Shown: positions 26,850 through 36,619 of the stretch, one piece after another
Layout: each line of letters opens with the position of its first letter
Position numbering within the stretch: the stretch's first letter is position 1
Origin: Pleomorphomonas sp. JP5
GTDB taxonomy: Bacteria; Pseudomonadota; Alphaproteobacteria; Rhizobiales; Pleomorphomonadaceae
DNA length: 64,000 bases
Assembly (NCBI RefSeq): GCF_023721815.1
Contig: NZ_JAMDLI010000008.1
Span: 643,944 to 707,943 of the forward strand
Direction of reading: 5' to 3'
The notes under the pieces: model-generated
Seen by the model: the letters and a program-made list of their open reading frames with translations, nothing else
What the model was told of the DNA's origin: nothing
Database searches by the model: none
Position numbers and translations under genes: made by a program

Positions 26850-27078
26850 TGGCGTCATTTCCACCGGATCCCAAGCCAGAAAGGGTCGTTTGGGAAACCG
26901 GTCGCTGTAGCGAACCCGCCCACCTTCTTCGTCCGGCTCGTCCGCTTTGTTGGAAGGCCTCCAGCATCGGAGCAATCGATTGCTCCATTGCGCGACCACC
27001 TAATGACAGACGACCCGATCGCGGCTTCTACGGAATATCCGAAGGCACCGCTTGACGGCTTTCGCCCGCTAGATTATT

Positions 27079-27096
27079 CGTATCACTAATACGTAT
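27079..27096. promoter_or_regulatory. Candidate LacI autoregulatory operator
   Basis: Dyad CGTAT-cacta-ATACG (27079-27093) overlapped by the palindrome ATACGTAT (27089-27096), 27 bases upstream of the second LacI gene start. Confidence 0.5.
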
Positions 27097-27123
27097 AACA
27101 AGACTATGGGCGGAAACAAACCC

Positions 27124-28125
27124 ATGAAACGTCCCACGCAGAAAGATGTCGCCAAGCTGGCGGGCGTCTCGCAGGCGGCTGTATCCATGGTGCTGAGCGG
27201 GACCGGTGCACCGACGGTGTCGCCCGACACCTGGACGCGCATCACCGAGGCTGCGAAGGCGCTGGGTTACGCGCCGAACCGTTTTGCGCAGGCGCTCAAG
27301 ACGCGCCGAACGATGACCATCGCCTGCATCGTCCCCGACATCACCAACCCGTTCTATCCCGTGCTGATCCGTGGTGTGCAGGCTGTGGCGCAAGAGGGCG
27401 CCTACGATGTCATCACCGTCAACACCGACGGCGACCCCGCTCGCGAGCGACACTTCCTCGACTGGGCGCACCAGGGCCGGGTCGACGGGGTCATCGGCGT
27501 GTTCTTTACGCTCAGGGCGACAGACTTCCGCTCGCTCGTCGAGGCTGGCGTCCCGGTGGTCCGCATCGAGTCGGCCTGCAAGAAAGGCGGCGACATCGCC
27601 ATCGACGACATCTTCGTCGATAGCCGCGCGGCTTCCCATGCGGTTGTCAACTATCTCGTCGGCCGGGGCCATCGTCGCATTGCCATGCTGGCCGGCACCG
27701 GCGGCCCGCAGCGCGTTCGGGTCGAGGGCTATCGCGAGGCCATGTCGGCCGCCGGCATGGACGCCTCCGTCACCATCACGGACGCGTTTAGCGAGGAGGC
27801 AGGCTTCGCCGCGGCGCAGTCCATTCTCGAAAGCGGCTACGGTCCGACCGCCATCTTCGCGGCCAATGACCTGATGGCGATCGGGGTCATGCGGGCTTTG
27901 CGCGATCGGGGACTCAGAATTCCAGACGACGTGGCCGTGGTTGGCTTCGACGACATCTCACCCGCAAGTCTGGTGTCGCCGCCGCTCACCACCGTCAGTC
28001 AGTTTCAGGCGCGGATGGGCGAGTTGGCGGCCAAGGCCCTGCTTCAACGGCTCCGCGGCCTCAGCCCAGCGCATGGCACCACGGAAGAGGTTCGCTTCAA
28101 GCTGATCGAACGCGCATCGGCTTGA
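27124..28125 (+). CDS. LacI-family regulator of the DraG-like/ABC cassette
   Basis: 333 residues. HTH at the N-terminus ([20 protein letters not shown]), sensor domain with [28 protein letters not shown] and VAVVGFDDI, all typical. The start at 27124 (MKRPTQKDV) fits family N-termini; an upstream ATG at 27106 would add six residues. It is the first gene of a plus-strand series with the sugar importer and the DraG-like gene. The effector is unknown. Confidence 0.88.
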   Translation: MKRPTQKDVAKLAGVSQAAVSMVLSGTGAPTVSPDTWTRITEAAKALGYAPNRFAQALKTRRTMTIACIVPDITNPFYPVLIRGVQAVAQEGAYDVITVNTDGDPARERHFLDWAHQGRVDGVIGVFFTLRATDFRSLVEAGVPVVRIESACKKGGDIAIDDIFVDSRAASHAVVNYLVGRGHRRIAMLAGTGGPQRVRVEGYREAMSAAGMDASVTITDAFSEEAGFAAAQSILESGYGPTAIFAANDLMAIGVMRALRDRGLRIPDDVAVVGFDDISPASLVSPPLTTVSQFQARMGELAAKALLQRLRGLSPAHGTTEEVRFKLIERASA

Positions 28126-28204
28126 AAGTCGTCGCTCGCCACGTGAAGGCGCGTGGAGGCGTTCGACCCGAGGAGTTGCCCGTCCGGTCTTGGCTGACGG
28201 GAGG

Positions 28205-28226
28205 CGGCCGGCGCCTAAGCCGGCCG
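28205..28226 (+). terminator. Intercistronic hairpin between LacI and importer genes
   Basis: An 8-bp GC-only perfect stem (28205-28212 with 28219-28226) with a 6-nt loop, no U tract. It lies midway between the LacI stop and the binding-protein start and may reduce read-through or protect the importer mRNA. Confidence 0.45.
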
Positions 28227-28308
28227 AGAGAGGAACCGGCTCCAGCGATCGATGAAATCGAGACAGCAAGCGCGACGAGCCGGAGAGAACAACAAGGTGG
28301 AGGACACA

Positions 28309-29628
28309 ATGGATAGACGGACATTTCTCACAGGAAGCCTGGGCGCATCTCTCGTTCCCTTCATGAGCCGCTTTGCCTTCGCCGCCGGCAAGCCGGTGTC
28401 GTGGTGGTATGAAAGCGCCGCGCCTGCGCAGCAGGAGGCTATCGCCAAGGTGCTGGTCGCAGGCTTCAATGCCGCCCATCCCGACTACAACCTGGCGATC
28501 GACTACCGTGGTTCCGAGCTCGACAAGCAGATGCGCGTGGCGCTCCTGTCCGGAAGCGGACCGGACGTCGTCTATACCGCCGGCCCGAGCTATGTGGCCC
28601 CGATGGCCCGCGCCGGGCAGTTGCTGGCGCTCGACGACTACGCGGAGAAGCTCGGCTGGAACAAGCGAATCCTGCCGGTGTTCCTTGAGATGGGCAAGTA
28701 CGACGGCAAGCTCTACGCCGTGCCCAAGACCTACGAGACGCTCGGCCTGTTCTACAACAAGGCCGTTCTCGAGAAAAACGGCTGGAAGGCGCCGACGACG
28801 ATTGCCGAGATGGAAGCCCTGGCCGACGAGGCGCTCAAGGCCAAGCTCGTTCCCTTCGCTTCCGGCAATGCCGGCTGGCGCGGCAACAACGAGCATTACG
28901 TCACCATCGTCTTCAACTCGATCGCTGGGCCGGAGAACGTCTACAAGGCGCTGACGGGCGAAATCCCCTGGACCGCGGAACCCTTTGTGGCGGCGATCAA
29001 CAAGTTGAACGACTGGTGGCAGAAGGGCTACTTCGGGCCGGACTATTTCTCGCTCGAAACCGAACAGTTCTTCGCCCAGATGGCCGCTGGCCGTTCGCCG
29101 ATGCTGCCGAGCGGCACCTGGCACTTCCAGTACATCCAGTCCTATTTCAAGGACAACGCCGACCAGTGCGGTTTCGTCGGCTTCCCGAGCGCCGATGGGC
29201 TCGGCGGCCCGGTTTATGCCCTGGGCGTCGGCTCGACCCTGTCGATTTCGGCGGCCTCGCAAAATCCGGATGGAGCGGCTGCTGCCATCGACTACGTGTT
29301 CTCGCCGGAGTTCTACGGCGCCATGAACTCCGTCTGGCAGGGTGAGTGGAACACGCCGCTGGTCGACCTCAGCATGGTCAAGATCAGCGATTCCGTGCCG
29401 CCTCTCTATGCCGAGACCATGAAGACGCTGGCGGACTCGGTCGCCAAGAACCAGTACGGCTATACGTCCTGGACCTTCCTGCCGCCGGCCACCGACACCC
29501 AGCTGATCAACGGCATTGAAGAGGTTTGGCTCGGCCGCGCGACCGTCGCCGACTATCTCGCCCAGCTCGACGCCGCCTTCCAGCAGGAAAAGGCCGAAGG
29601 CAAGGTGCCGGCCGTACCGGCGCGCTGA
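28309..29628 (+). CDS. Sugar ABC transporter substrate-binding protein
   Basis: 439 residues, extracellular solute-binding family 1 (CUT1 importers, typically oligosaccharides or glycosides). The N-terminus MDRRTFLTGSLGASLV has twin arginines followed by a hydrophobic stretch ending SRFAFAAG, consistent with Tat export. The body has GSGPDVVYTAGPSYVAPMA and YAVPKTYETLGLFYNKAVL, normal for the family. The start at 28309 is set by GGAGG upstream. It heads SBP-permease-permease-DraG-like-ATPase. Ligand unknown. Confidence 0.9.
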   Translation: MDRRTFLTGSLGASLVPFMSRFAFAAGKPVSWWYESAAPAQQEAIAKVLVAGFNAAHPDYNLAIDYRGSELDKQMRVALLSGSGPDVVYTAGPSYVAPMARAGQLLALDDYAEKLGWNKRILPVFLEMGKYDGKLYAVPKTYETLGLFYNKAVLEKNGWKAPTTIAEMEALADEALKAKLVPFASGNAGWRGNNEHYVTIVFNSIAGPENVYKALTGEIPWTAEPFVAAINKLNDWWQKGYFGPDYFSLETEQFFAQMAAGRSPMLPSGTWHFQYIQSYFKDNADQCGFVGFPSADGLGGPVYALGVGSTLSISAASQNPDGAAAAIDYVFSPEFYGAMNSVWQGEWNTPLVDLSMVKISDSVPPLYAETMKTLADSVAKNQYGYTSWTFLPPATDTQLINGIEEVWLGRATVADYLAQLDAAFQQEKAEGKVPAVPAR

Positions 29629-29689
29629 CCCCTCGCACGACGGATGGAAGCGGCCGGCCGGCCGCTTCCGCTCGCCGGAGACCTTAAGC

Positions 29690-30535
29690 ATGCATCGCCT
29701 CTACTTGGTTCCGACGTTGCTCATCAACGTCGTCATCATCTTCGTTCCCGCCGCATTGACCATAGCGCTCGCCTTTTGCCGCTGGGACGGCATCGGCATG
29801 CCGGTGTTCGTCGGCCTCGCCAACTTCCGCCAGCTCATGGCCGATCGCGTCTTCTGGATGGCGCTTGGCAACAACGTGATCTGGACGGCGATCTTCCTGA
29901 CCGTGCCGATCGCCATGGGCCTGCTGGCCGCCACCATGATGCTGATCGCCCGTCGCGGCAGCGCCTTCTTCCAGGTCATCTACTTCCTGCCGATGGTGAT
30001 CGCCACCGCCATCACCGCCCGCGTCTGGCAGGGCATGATCTACTCGCCGCTGACCGGCATCGCCGGCCTCGTCACGCGCGCCGGCTTCCCCGTACCCAAC
30101 CCACTGACCCAACCCGCCACCGCCCTCTACGGCATCGCCGTCGTCGATCTTTGGCACTGGTGGGGCTTTCTCTGCGTCATCTTCTTTGCGGCCCTGCGAC
30201 AGGTGCCGCAGGAACAGATCGAAGCCGCCCGCATAGAAGGTGCGAGCTTCTGGCAGATGCTGCGCTACGTGCTGCTGCCCGGAATCCGGCCGACCATCAC
30301 GCTGATGATGATCATGACCATCATCTGGTCGTTCCTGGTGTTCGACTTCGTCTACATCCTGACCCAGGGCGGCCCGGCTTTCTCGAGCGAGGTTCTCTCG
30401 ACGCTTGCCTATCGCAGCGCCTTCTACGATCTCGCCGTCGGCAAGGCCGCCGCCGTGGCCGTTGTGATCAGCCTGTTCGGCCTTGCGACCACCGCCGTCT
30501 ACATCCGCCTGCAGGCGAAGGAGTTCGACCAATGA
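29690..30535 (+). CDS. Sugar ABC transporter permease (MalF type)
   Basis: 281 residues with six predicted membrane segments and the cytoplasmic EAA loop (EQIEAARIEGASFWQMLRYV) that docks on the ATPase. The start at 29690 (MHRLYLVP) has GGAG upstream; the frame is open further but overlaps the binding-protein gene. Its stop overlaps the next permease start (ATGA). Confidence 0.92.
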   Translation: MHRLYLVPTLLINVVIIFVPAALTIALAFCRWDGIGMPVFVGLANFRQLMADRVFWMALGNNVIWTAIFLTVPIAMGLLAATMMLIARRGSAFFQVIYFLPMVIATAITARVWQGMIYSPLTGIAGLVTRAGFPVPNPLTQPATALYGIAVVDLWHWWGFLCVIFFAALRQVPQEQIEAARIEGASFWQMLRYVLLPGIRPTITLMMIMTIIWSFLVFDFVYILTQGGPAFSSEVLSTLAYRSAFYDLAVGKAAAVAVVISLFGLATTAVYIRLQAKEFDQ

Positions 30536-31365
30536 GGCTGATCGAAAGCCGCACAACCTTCGTCCTCACCTACACGGCGTTGGCGATCCTCCTGTTGATC
30601 ACACTGTTCCCGATCGCGCTTCTGGTGCTGAACTCTCTGAAGCCAGCAACGCAGATCGTTCAGAGTCCCCTTTCCTGGCCGGAAGTCTACCGCTGGGATA
30701 ACTTCGTGCGCGCCTGGAACGACGCCCGCTTCGGCACCACGATGCTCAACTCGGCGCTGCTGGCTGCGCTGACCATCGTGCTCGTCTGCTCCACCGGCTC
30801 GCTCACCGCCTACGTGCTGGCCCGCTGCAAGATCAAGAGCTGGAAGATCGTCACCTTCTACCTTCTCGCCACCACCACGGCGCCGATCCAGTTGTTCCTG
30901 TTCCCGCTCTACTTCGGCTTTGCCAAGCTCGGGCTCATCAACAACGTCTTCGCAGTGTCGCTGATCTACACGGCGATCTACTCACCCTTCGCGGTGATGC
31001 TGCTCAGGACCTACTTTCTCGCTGTTCCCAAGGAGCTGGAAGAAGCGGCTCTGATCGACGGCGCCACCCACTGGCAAGTGTTTTCAAAGGTGATGCTGCC
31101 GATCGTCTCGCCCGGCATTCTCACCGTGGCGCTGATCATCGGGCTCTATTCCTGGAACGAGTTCCTGATCGCCACCACGTTCCTGCAGCGGACCGACCGG
31201 CTGACCGCCGTCGTCTCCTTCTTCCTGCTGTCCGGCCAGTACACCTCGGACTGGGGGGAGATCATGGCCGCCGCGCTCATCATCGTGACACCGGTGATCG
31301 TCCTGTTCGTCGCCCTGCAGCGCCGCTTCATCGAAGGCATGGCCGGCGGATCGGTCAAAGGCTGA
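30532..31365 (+). CDS. Sugar ABC transporter permease (MalG type)
   Basis: 277 residues with six membrane segments. The EAA loop reads KELEEAALIDGATHWQVFSK, and the C-terminus FIEGMAGGSVKG is typical of MalG-type CUT1 permeases. ATGA overlap with the preceding permease gene. Forms the channel dimer with it. Confidence 0.92.
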   Translation: MRLIESRTTFVLTYTALAILLLITLFPIALLVLNSLKPATQIVQSPLSWPEVYRWDNFVRAWNDARFGTTMLNSALLAALTIVLVCSTGSLTAYVLARCKIKSWKIVTFYLLATTTAPIQLFLFPLYFGFAKLGLINNVFAVSLIYTAIYSPFAVMLLRTYFLAVPKELEEAALIDGATHWQVFSKVMLPIVSPGILTVALIIGLYSWNEFLIATTFLQRTDRLTAVVSFFLLSGQYTSDWGEIMAAALIIVTPVIVLFVALQRRFIEGMAGGSVKG

Positions 31366-31400
31366 TCCCGGCGTTCCCGCAAACCTACCGGAGAGTTCCG

Positions 31401-33509
31401 ATGTCCCTTCCCTCCGACTATCTCGAGCGCGTCTATGCCGGCGTCCTCGGCAAGCTGATCGGCGTCTACCTCGGCCGCCCCTTCGAGGGCTGGACCTATG
31501 CCAAGATCATGGAGAAGCTCGGCCCCATCGACTATTACGTTCATGAGAGGCTCGGCCAGCATCTCGTCGTCACCGACGACGACGTCGCCGGCACTTTCAC
31601 CTTCCTGCGGGCGCTTGAGGACTACGGCGTCTCGCCCGACCTCTCATCCGAAGATATCGGCAAATCCTGGCTCAACTATCTGATCGAGCACCGATCCATC
31701 CTGTGGTGGGGTGGCAATGGCAACTCGACCGAGCATACTGCCTGGCTCAATCTCAAGCGTGGCATCTCGGCGCCTGCATCCGGCTCGATCGCCACCAATG
31801 GCGTCACGGTGGCCGAGCAGATCGGCGCCCAGATCTTTATCGACGGCTGGGCCATGGTGGCTCCGGGTAAGCCCGAGCTCGCCGCCCGGCTGGCTCGCGC
31901 CGCGGGGCAGGTCAGCCACGATGGCGAGTCCGTCCACGCCGCCGCGCTCTGGGCGGCGATGGAGGCGGAAGCCTTCGTTTCGAAGGACATCGATCATCTG
32001 ATCGATACCGGCCTCTCGGTCATCCCTCGGGATTGCCTGATCGCCCGACTGATCGCCGACATCCGCCGGTGGCACGCCGAGAACCCCGATTGGCTGACGA
32101 CGCGACAGCTCATCCAGAACACCTACGGCTACGACAAGTTCCCCGGCAACTGCCACGTCGTGCCCAACCATGCCCTGATGATCATGGCGATCCTCTACGC
32201 GCCGCACGACTTCCAGGCGGCGCAGCGCATCGTCAATACCGCCGGCTGGGATACCGACTGCAACGCCGGCAACGTCGGCTGCCTCAGCGGCCTGATGCTC
32301 GGCCTCGACGGCATCGAAGCCGGCCCCGACTGGCGCGGTCCGGTCGCCGACCGTCTGCTGATCTCCTCGGCCGACGGCGGCAACGGCATCAACGACGCCG
32401 TGCGCATCGCCTACTATGTCGCCAATCTCGGTCGGCAGCTGGCCGGCGAGGCGCCCCTTCCCCTACCCAAGGATGGCGCCCGCTTCCACTTCTCGCTACC
32501 GGGCAGCGTTCAGGGCTTCCGGCCTCACATGAGGACGAACGCCAACCCAGGGCTGCGGGTCGGCAACTGCGCCCTGGGCGCAAGCCGGGCGCTGGACATA
32601 GCCTACACGGCTCTGGCGCCGGGTCAGGTCGCAGCCGCGACGACGCCGACCTTCGCGCCGCCCGCCGTCACGGAAATGCGCACCTATGAGCTGATGGCGA
32701 CGCCAACCGTCTATCCCGGCCAGACGGTGCGTGCCCGCGTGGTCGCGCCCAAGAACAACTCGGGTGCCGTCGATGTGCGCCTGACACTGAAGGTATTCGG
32801 CGAGAAGGACCGTCTCGTCGATGTCGACGGCAAGCCGGCGCAGCTGGCGCCGGGTGCCGAGACGGTGCTCGAATGGCGCGTTCCGGAGTTCGACGGCCAG
32901 CCGATCGGTGAGATCGGCATCGCCATCACCACCCAGGCGCAAAGGGCCGACGGTCACGTGCTGGTCGACTGGTTGCGCTGGGATGGCGCGCCGGAGGTCA
33001 CGCTGCGCCGGCCAAAGGCGGACAGCGACTTCTGGCGCATGGCCTGGGTCAATGGCGTCAGCTTCTTTTCCAAGCTGTTCCCGCCGAGCTTCCGCATTTC
33101 CCAGGCCGTTGGCGAAGGCATGGTCAGTCACGGCACGCGGGAGTGGACCGACTACACGGTGAAGACCGACCTCACGGTTCATCTCGGCGGCTACGGCGGC
33201 CTTGCGGTACGCGTTCAGGGCCTCCGTCGCTATTACGGCATCCGCCTCGTTCGCGACGGCCGGCTGCAGATCGTCAAGGTGCGCGACGAGGCCGTATCGG
33301 TGCTCGCCGAGACGCCGTTCGACTTCGCCTTTGAAAAGGCGGTGCCGATGGAGGTGCGCGTTAGCGGTAGCACCATCTCCGCCGTAGTCGAAGGCACGCG
33401 CCTCGAAGCCCGCGACGACAGCGACACCACTCTTGCCGATGGCGGCATCGGACTCGTCATTCATGAAGGCGCGCTGTCGACCGATAGCGTGGCCGTATCG
33501 GCCGCCTGA
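31401..33509 (+). CDS. DraG-like ADP-ribosylglycohydrolase-family protein with beta-sandwich C-terminus
   Basis: 702 residues, cytoplasmic (no signal peptide). The N-terminal all-helical domain (1 to about 345) belongs to the ADP-ribosylglycohydrolase family. Its first metal site reads TDDD (58-61) instead of the usual TDDT, and the second reads DTDC (284-287) instead of DTDT. After a linker come a probable Ig-like strand domain (about 430-520) and a concanavalin-A/LamG-like domain (about 545-700; GGYGGLAVRVQGLRRYYGIR, GGIGLVIHEG). Located between permease and ATPase genes of a sugar importer, so an N- or O-glycosidic nutrient, not ADP-ribosyl-protein, is the likely substrate. This is inference. 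Confidence 0.85.
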   Translation: MSLPSDYLERVYAGVLGKLIGVYLGRPFEGWTYAKIMEKLGPIDYYVHERLGQHLVVTDDDVAGTFTFLRALEDYGVSPDLSSEDIGKSWLNYLIEHRSILWWGGNGNSTEHTAWLNLKRGISAPASGSIATNGVTVAEQIGAQIFIDGWAMVAPGKPELAARLARAAGQVSHDGESVHAAALWAAMEAEAFVSKDIDHLIDTGLSVIPRDCLIARLIADIRRWHAENPDWLTTRQLIQNTYGYDKFPGNCHVVPNHALMIMAILYAPHDFQAAQRIVNTAGWDTDCNAGNVGCLSGLMLGLDGIEAGPDWRGPVADRLLISSADGGNGINDAVRIAYYVANLGRQLAGEAPLPLPKDGARFHFSLPGSVQGFRPHMRTNANPGLRVGNCALGASRALDIAYTALAPGQVAAATTPTFAPPAVTEMRTYELMATPTVYPGQTVRARVVAPKNNSGAVDVRLTLKVFGEKDRLVDVDGKPAQLAPGAETVLEWRVPEFDGQPIGEIGIAITTQAQRADGHVLVDWLRWDGAPEVTLRRPKADSDFWRMAWVNGVSFFSKLFPPSFRISQAVGEGMVSHGTREWTDYTVKTDLTVHLGGYGGLAVRVQGLRRYYGIRLVRDGRLQIVKVRDEAVSVLAETPFDFAFEKAVPMEVRVSGSTISAVVEGTRLEARDDSDTTLADGGIGLVIHEGALSTDSVAVSAA

Positions 33510-33530
33510 GACCGAACAGGGAGAAGAAAA

Positions 33531-34592
33531 ATGGCATCGGTCTCGATCCAAGAGGCGGTCAAGAACTACGGCGCCGCCAAGGTGATCCACGGCGTGTCCG
33601 TCGACATAGCCGATGGTGAGTTCGTGGTGTTGGTCGGTCCGTCCGGTTGCGGCAAGTCGACGCTGCTCCGGATGATCGCCGGTCTCGAGGACATCTCGGG
33701 CGGCACCATTTCCATCGGCGGCCAGGTGGTCAACGACCTGCCGCCCAAGGCGCGCGACATATCCATGGTGTTCCAGAACTACGCCCTCTATCCGCACATG
33801 ACGGTGGCGCAGAACATGGCTTTCTCGCTGACGCTGGCCAAGGCGCCCACTGCCGAGAAGGACCAGAAGGTCAAGGCCGCAGCCGAGATCCTTGGCCTCA
33901 CACCGCTGCTCGACCGCTACCCGCGTCAGCTCTCGGGCGGCCAACGTCAGCGCGTCGCCATGGGCAGGTCGATCGTCCGGAACCCGCAGGTGTTCCTGTT
34001 CGACGAGCCGCTCTCCAACCTCGACGCCAAGCTGCGCGTTTCCATGCGCGCGGAGATCAAGGCGCTGCACCGGCGGCTCGGCACCACCACCGTCTACGTC
34101 ACGCATGACCAGGTGGAGGCAATGACGCTTGCCGACCGTATCGTCGTCATGCAGGCCGGCCGCGTCGAACAGGCCGGCGCACCGATCGAGCTCTACGATC
34201 GGCCAGAGAACACCTTCGTCGCCCAGTTCATCGGCTCCCCCTCGATGAACATCCTCCCAGGGCGGCGTCAGGGAAGCGGTGTCGTGCTCGACAACGGCGG
34301 CGCGGTCGCCGCTTCCCTTCCAATCGGCATCGAAGAGGGGCGACACATTCTGGTCGGCAAACGACCAGAGAACGTCCGCCTTACGGACGTCGGCGGCCTG
34401 CCGGCCACCGTCAAGGTGGTCGAGCCGACAGGATCGGAGACCTATGCGGTGTTCGACGTTGGCGGCGAGGAAGTGGTCGGACTGTTCCGGGATCGCGTCG
34501 ACCTGCGCGAGCAGCAGGCAGTCCGTCTGTCGTTCGACGACGGTCCGCTCCATCTGTTCGACGCCGAGACGAAACGCCGTCTTCCCGACTGA
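33531..34592 (+). CDS. Sugar ABC transporter ATP-binding protein (UgpC/MsmX type)
   Basis: 353 residues. Walker [10 protein letters not shown] (about 38-46), Q-loop [12 protein letters not shown], signature [14 protein letters not shown], Walker [13 protein letters not shown], switch His in [12 protein letters not shown], and a C-terminal regulatory TOBE domain (from about 240). It energises the preceding permeases; such ATPases can serve several importers. Confidence 0.93.
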   Translation: MASVSIQEAVKNYGAAKVIHGVSVDIADGEFVVLVGPSGCGKSTLLRMIAGLEDISGGTISIGGQVVNDLPPKARDISMVFQNYALYPHMTVAQNMAFSLTLAKAPTAEKDQKVKAAAEILGLTPLLDRYPRQLSGGQRQRVAMGRSIVRNPQVFLFDEPLSNLDAKLRVSMRAEIKALHRRLGTTTVYVTHDQVEAMTLADRIVVMQAGRVEQAGAPIELYDRPENTFVAQFIGSPSMNILPGRRQGSGVVLDNGGAVAASLPIGIEEGRHILVGKRPENVRLTDVGGLPATVKVVEPTGSETYAVFDVGGEEVVGLFRDRVDLREQQAVRLSFDDGPLHLFDAETKRRLPD

Positions 34593-34599
34593 TCGAACC

Positions 34600-34632
34600 C
34601 CGGCGGATCGCAGCAATCAGTCGATCCGCCGG
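34600..34632. terminator. Bidirectional terminator between two ATPase genes
   Basis: A perfect 11-bp stem (34600-34610 with 34622-34632) with an 11-nt loop in the 50-bp gap between converging ABC operons, close to both stop codons. Confidence 0.75.
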
Positions 34633-34642
34633 TATTCTCTGG

Positions 34643-35722
34643 TTATAGCCGCCAACCGGTCTCCGCGTCGAAGAAGGAAGCCTTCTGAACATCGATGGTG
34701 ACGGGGAAGGTGCGATCCGCCTCGCAACTGTCGTCCTGCCCAACGAGATGCGACAGGCTGACCCCATCGAAGGTGGACCAAGCCAGGATGTTGCTACCCA
34801 TCGGCTCGACCAGCGACACTTGGCCTTCAATGGCCGCCGCCGATCCGTTGGCGGGAAGGATGTGCTCCGGACGGAGTCCTAGCACGACCTTCCGGCTGCT
34901 TTCGATGTTCTGGGCAAAGGGATAGCGGCTGACATCCAGCCGGAAATCGCCGGCTATGAAGAACCGGCTTTCTCCTTCCGAGACGAGCCGCCCCTCGACC
35001 TTGTTCATGGCCGGCGAGCCGAGGAAGCTGCCGACGAATTCGTTGGCCGGCTTGTTGTAGACGTTGAGCGGTGTGTCGAGCTGCTGGATGATGCCATCCT
35101 TCATGACCGCGATGCGATCGGCCAGCGTCAGCGCCTCGATCTGGTCGTGGGTCACGTAGATCATGGTCGACTTCAGCGTTTTGTGCAGCTTCTTGATCTC
35201 AAGGCGCAGCTCGGCACGAAGCTTGGCATCAAGGTTGGACAGCGGCTCATCGAACAGGAAGATGTCGGCGTCGCGTACCAGTGCGCGGCCGATGGCGACG
35301 CGTTGACGTTGGCCACCCGACAATGCCGACGGCTTGCGATCGAGCAAGTGGTCGATCTGCAGAAGTTCGGACGCCCACTTCACCTTCTTCTCGATGGTGG
35401 CGCGATCGATGCCGGCGATGCGCAGCCCGAAGGACAGGTTTCGCTCGACGCTCATGGTCGGATAGAGCGCGTAGGACTGGAAGACCATGCCGATGCCGCG
35501 ATCCTTGGGGTCAGTCCAGGTGACGTCCTTGTCGTTGAAGAAAATGCTGCCGCCGCTGACGTCGGTCAGGCCGCCGATCGCGTTGAGGAGCGTCGACTTG
35601 CCGCAGCCGGACGGCCCGAGCAGGACAAGGAACTCACCATCCTTTATCGTCAGGTCGAGTTTCTTGACGATCGGCACGTTGCCGTAGCTGATGTCGATGT
35701 TCTGGAGGGAAACGGAACTCAT
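34643..35722 (-). CDS. Sugar ABC transporter ATP-binding protein, cellobionate locus
   Basis: 359 residues. Walker [11 protein letters not shown], signature [15 protein letters not shown], Walker [13 protein letters not shown], switch VTHDQIEALTLA, and a C-terminal TOBE region (LGLRPEHILP). It is last in a minus-strand importer operon, 3 bases after the MalG-type permease. It is similar in function to the ATPase at 33531 but clearly divergent in sequence, so not a recent duplicate. Confidence 0.93.
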   Translation of the reverse strand: MSSVSLQNIDISYGNVPIVKKLDLTIKDGEFLVLLGPSGCGKSTLLNAIGGLTDVSGGSIFFNDKDVTWTDPKDRGIGMVFQSYALYPTMSVERNLSFGLRIAGIDRATIEKKVKWASELLQIDHLLDRKPSALSGGQRQRVAIGRALVRDADIFLFDEPLSNLDAKLRAELRLEIKKLHKTLKSTMIYVTHDQIEALTLADRIAVMKDGIIQQLDTPLNVYNKPANEFVGSFLGSPAMNKVEGRLVSEGESRFFIAGDFRLDVSRYPFAQNIESSRKVVLGLRPEHILPANGSAAAIEGQVSLVEPMGSNILAWSTFDGVSLSHLVGQDDSCEADRTFPVTIDVQKASFFDAETGWRL

Positions 35723-35725
35723 GAA

Positions 35726-36619
35726 TTACCCCTTCACGGCACCGGAGGCGATGCCGCGCACGAACCAGCGGCCGGACACCAGGTAGACGGTGAGCGGAAC
35801 CAGCGAGGTGAGCACGGTTGCCGCCATGTTGACGTTGTAGGCACGCTCGCCGGTGGTGGTGTTGACGATGTTGTTGAGCTGGACGGTCATCGGCAGGTTG
35901 TCGCGTCCCGCGAAGACGAGGCCGAGCAGGAAGTCGTTCCAGATCGCCGTTACCTGCATGATCACGGCAACGATGGCGATCGGAACCGACATCGGCAGGA
36001 TGATCGAGAAGAAGATTTTCCAGAAGCCCGCACCATCGATGCGCGCCGCCTTGAACAGCTCGAGTGGCAAACCCGAATAATAGTTGCGGAACAGCAGCGT
36101 CATCACTGGCATGCCGAAGATGATGTGCGTGATGACGATGGCAGGCAGCGATCCGTAGATGCCGGTCTTGGCGTAGAAGCGCACCAGCGGGTAGATGAAC
36201 ACCTGATAGGGAACGAACGAGCCCAGCAGCAGGCAGGCGAACAGGACGTTGGCGCCCCTCACTTTCCAGAAGGACAGCGCGTAGCCGTTGAGGGCGCCGA
36301 GCAGAATGGAGAGGACGACGCTCGGCACAAGGATCTTCACCGAGTTGCCGAAGCCGACTTGGAGCCCCGTACACTCGAGACCGGTGCAGGCCGATGTCCA
36401 GGCCTTGACCCAGGCGTCGATGCTGAACTGCTGCGGCAGCGAGAAGATCAGGCCGAGGCGGACTTCATCCATGCTCTTGAACGATGTGACGAGCATCACA
36501 TAGAGCGGCAGCAGGAAGAATAGCGCCAACACGCCGAGAAAGGCGTAAATGCCGACGCGCCCCCAGACCTCATGGTAGGTGAGCGGACGCTTGGTGGTGG
36601 CCGACTTTGCCTGGGACAT
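35726..36619 (-). CDS. Sugar ABC transporter permease (MalG type)
   Basis: 297 residues with six membrane segments; EAA loop near LELFKAARIDGAGFWKIFFS; family C-terminus FVRGIASGAVKG. The start ATG at 36619 overlaps the stop of the preceding permease gene (TGATG). The frame continues open upstream inside that gene but is not used. Confidence 0.92.
   Translation of the reverse strand: MSQAKSATTKRPLTYHEVWGRVGIYAFLGVLALFFLLPLYVMLVTSFKSMDEVRLGLIFSLPQQFSIDAWVKAWTSACTGLECTGLQVGFGNSVKILVPSVVLSILLGALNGYALSFWKVRGANVLFACLLLGSFVPYQVFIYPLVRFYAKTGIYGSLPAIVITHIIFGMPVMTLLFRNYYSGLPLELFKAARIDGAGFWKIFFSIILPMSVPIAIVAVIMQVTAIWNDFLLGLVFAGRDNLPMTVQLNNIVNTTTGERAYNVNMAATVLTSLVPLTVYLVSGRWFVRGIASGAVKG

Noticed and set aside
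32496-34616. Minus-strand open frame of about 700 codons
   Set aside because: Opposite strand of the DraG-like and ATPase genes; third-position GC bias explains the lack of stops.
33531-35722. Possible duplication of ABC ATPase genes facing each other
   Set aside because: The two share only family motifs and differ widely elsewhere; they belong to separate importers.
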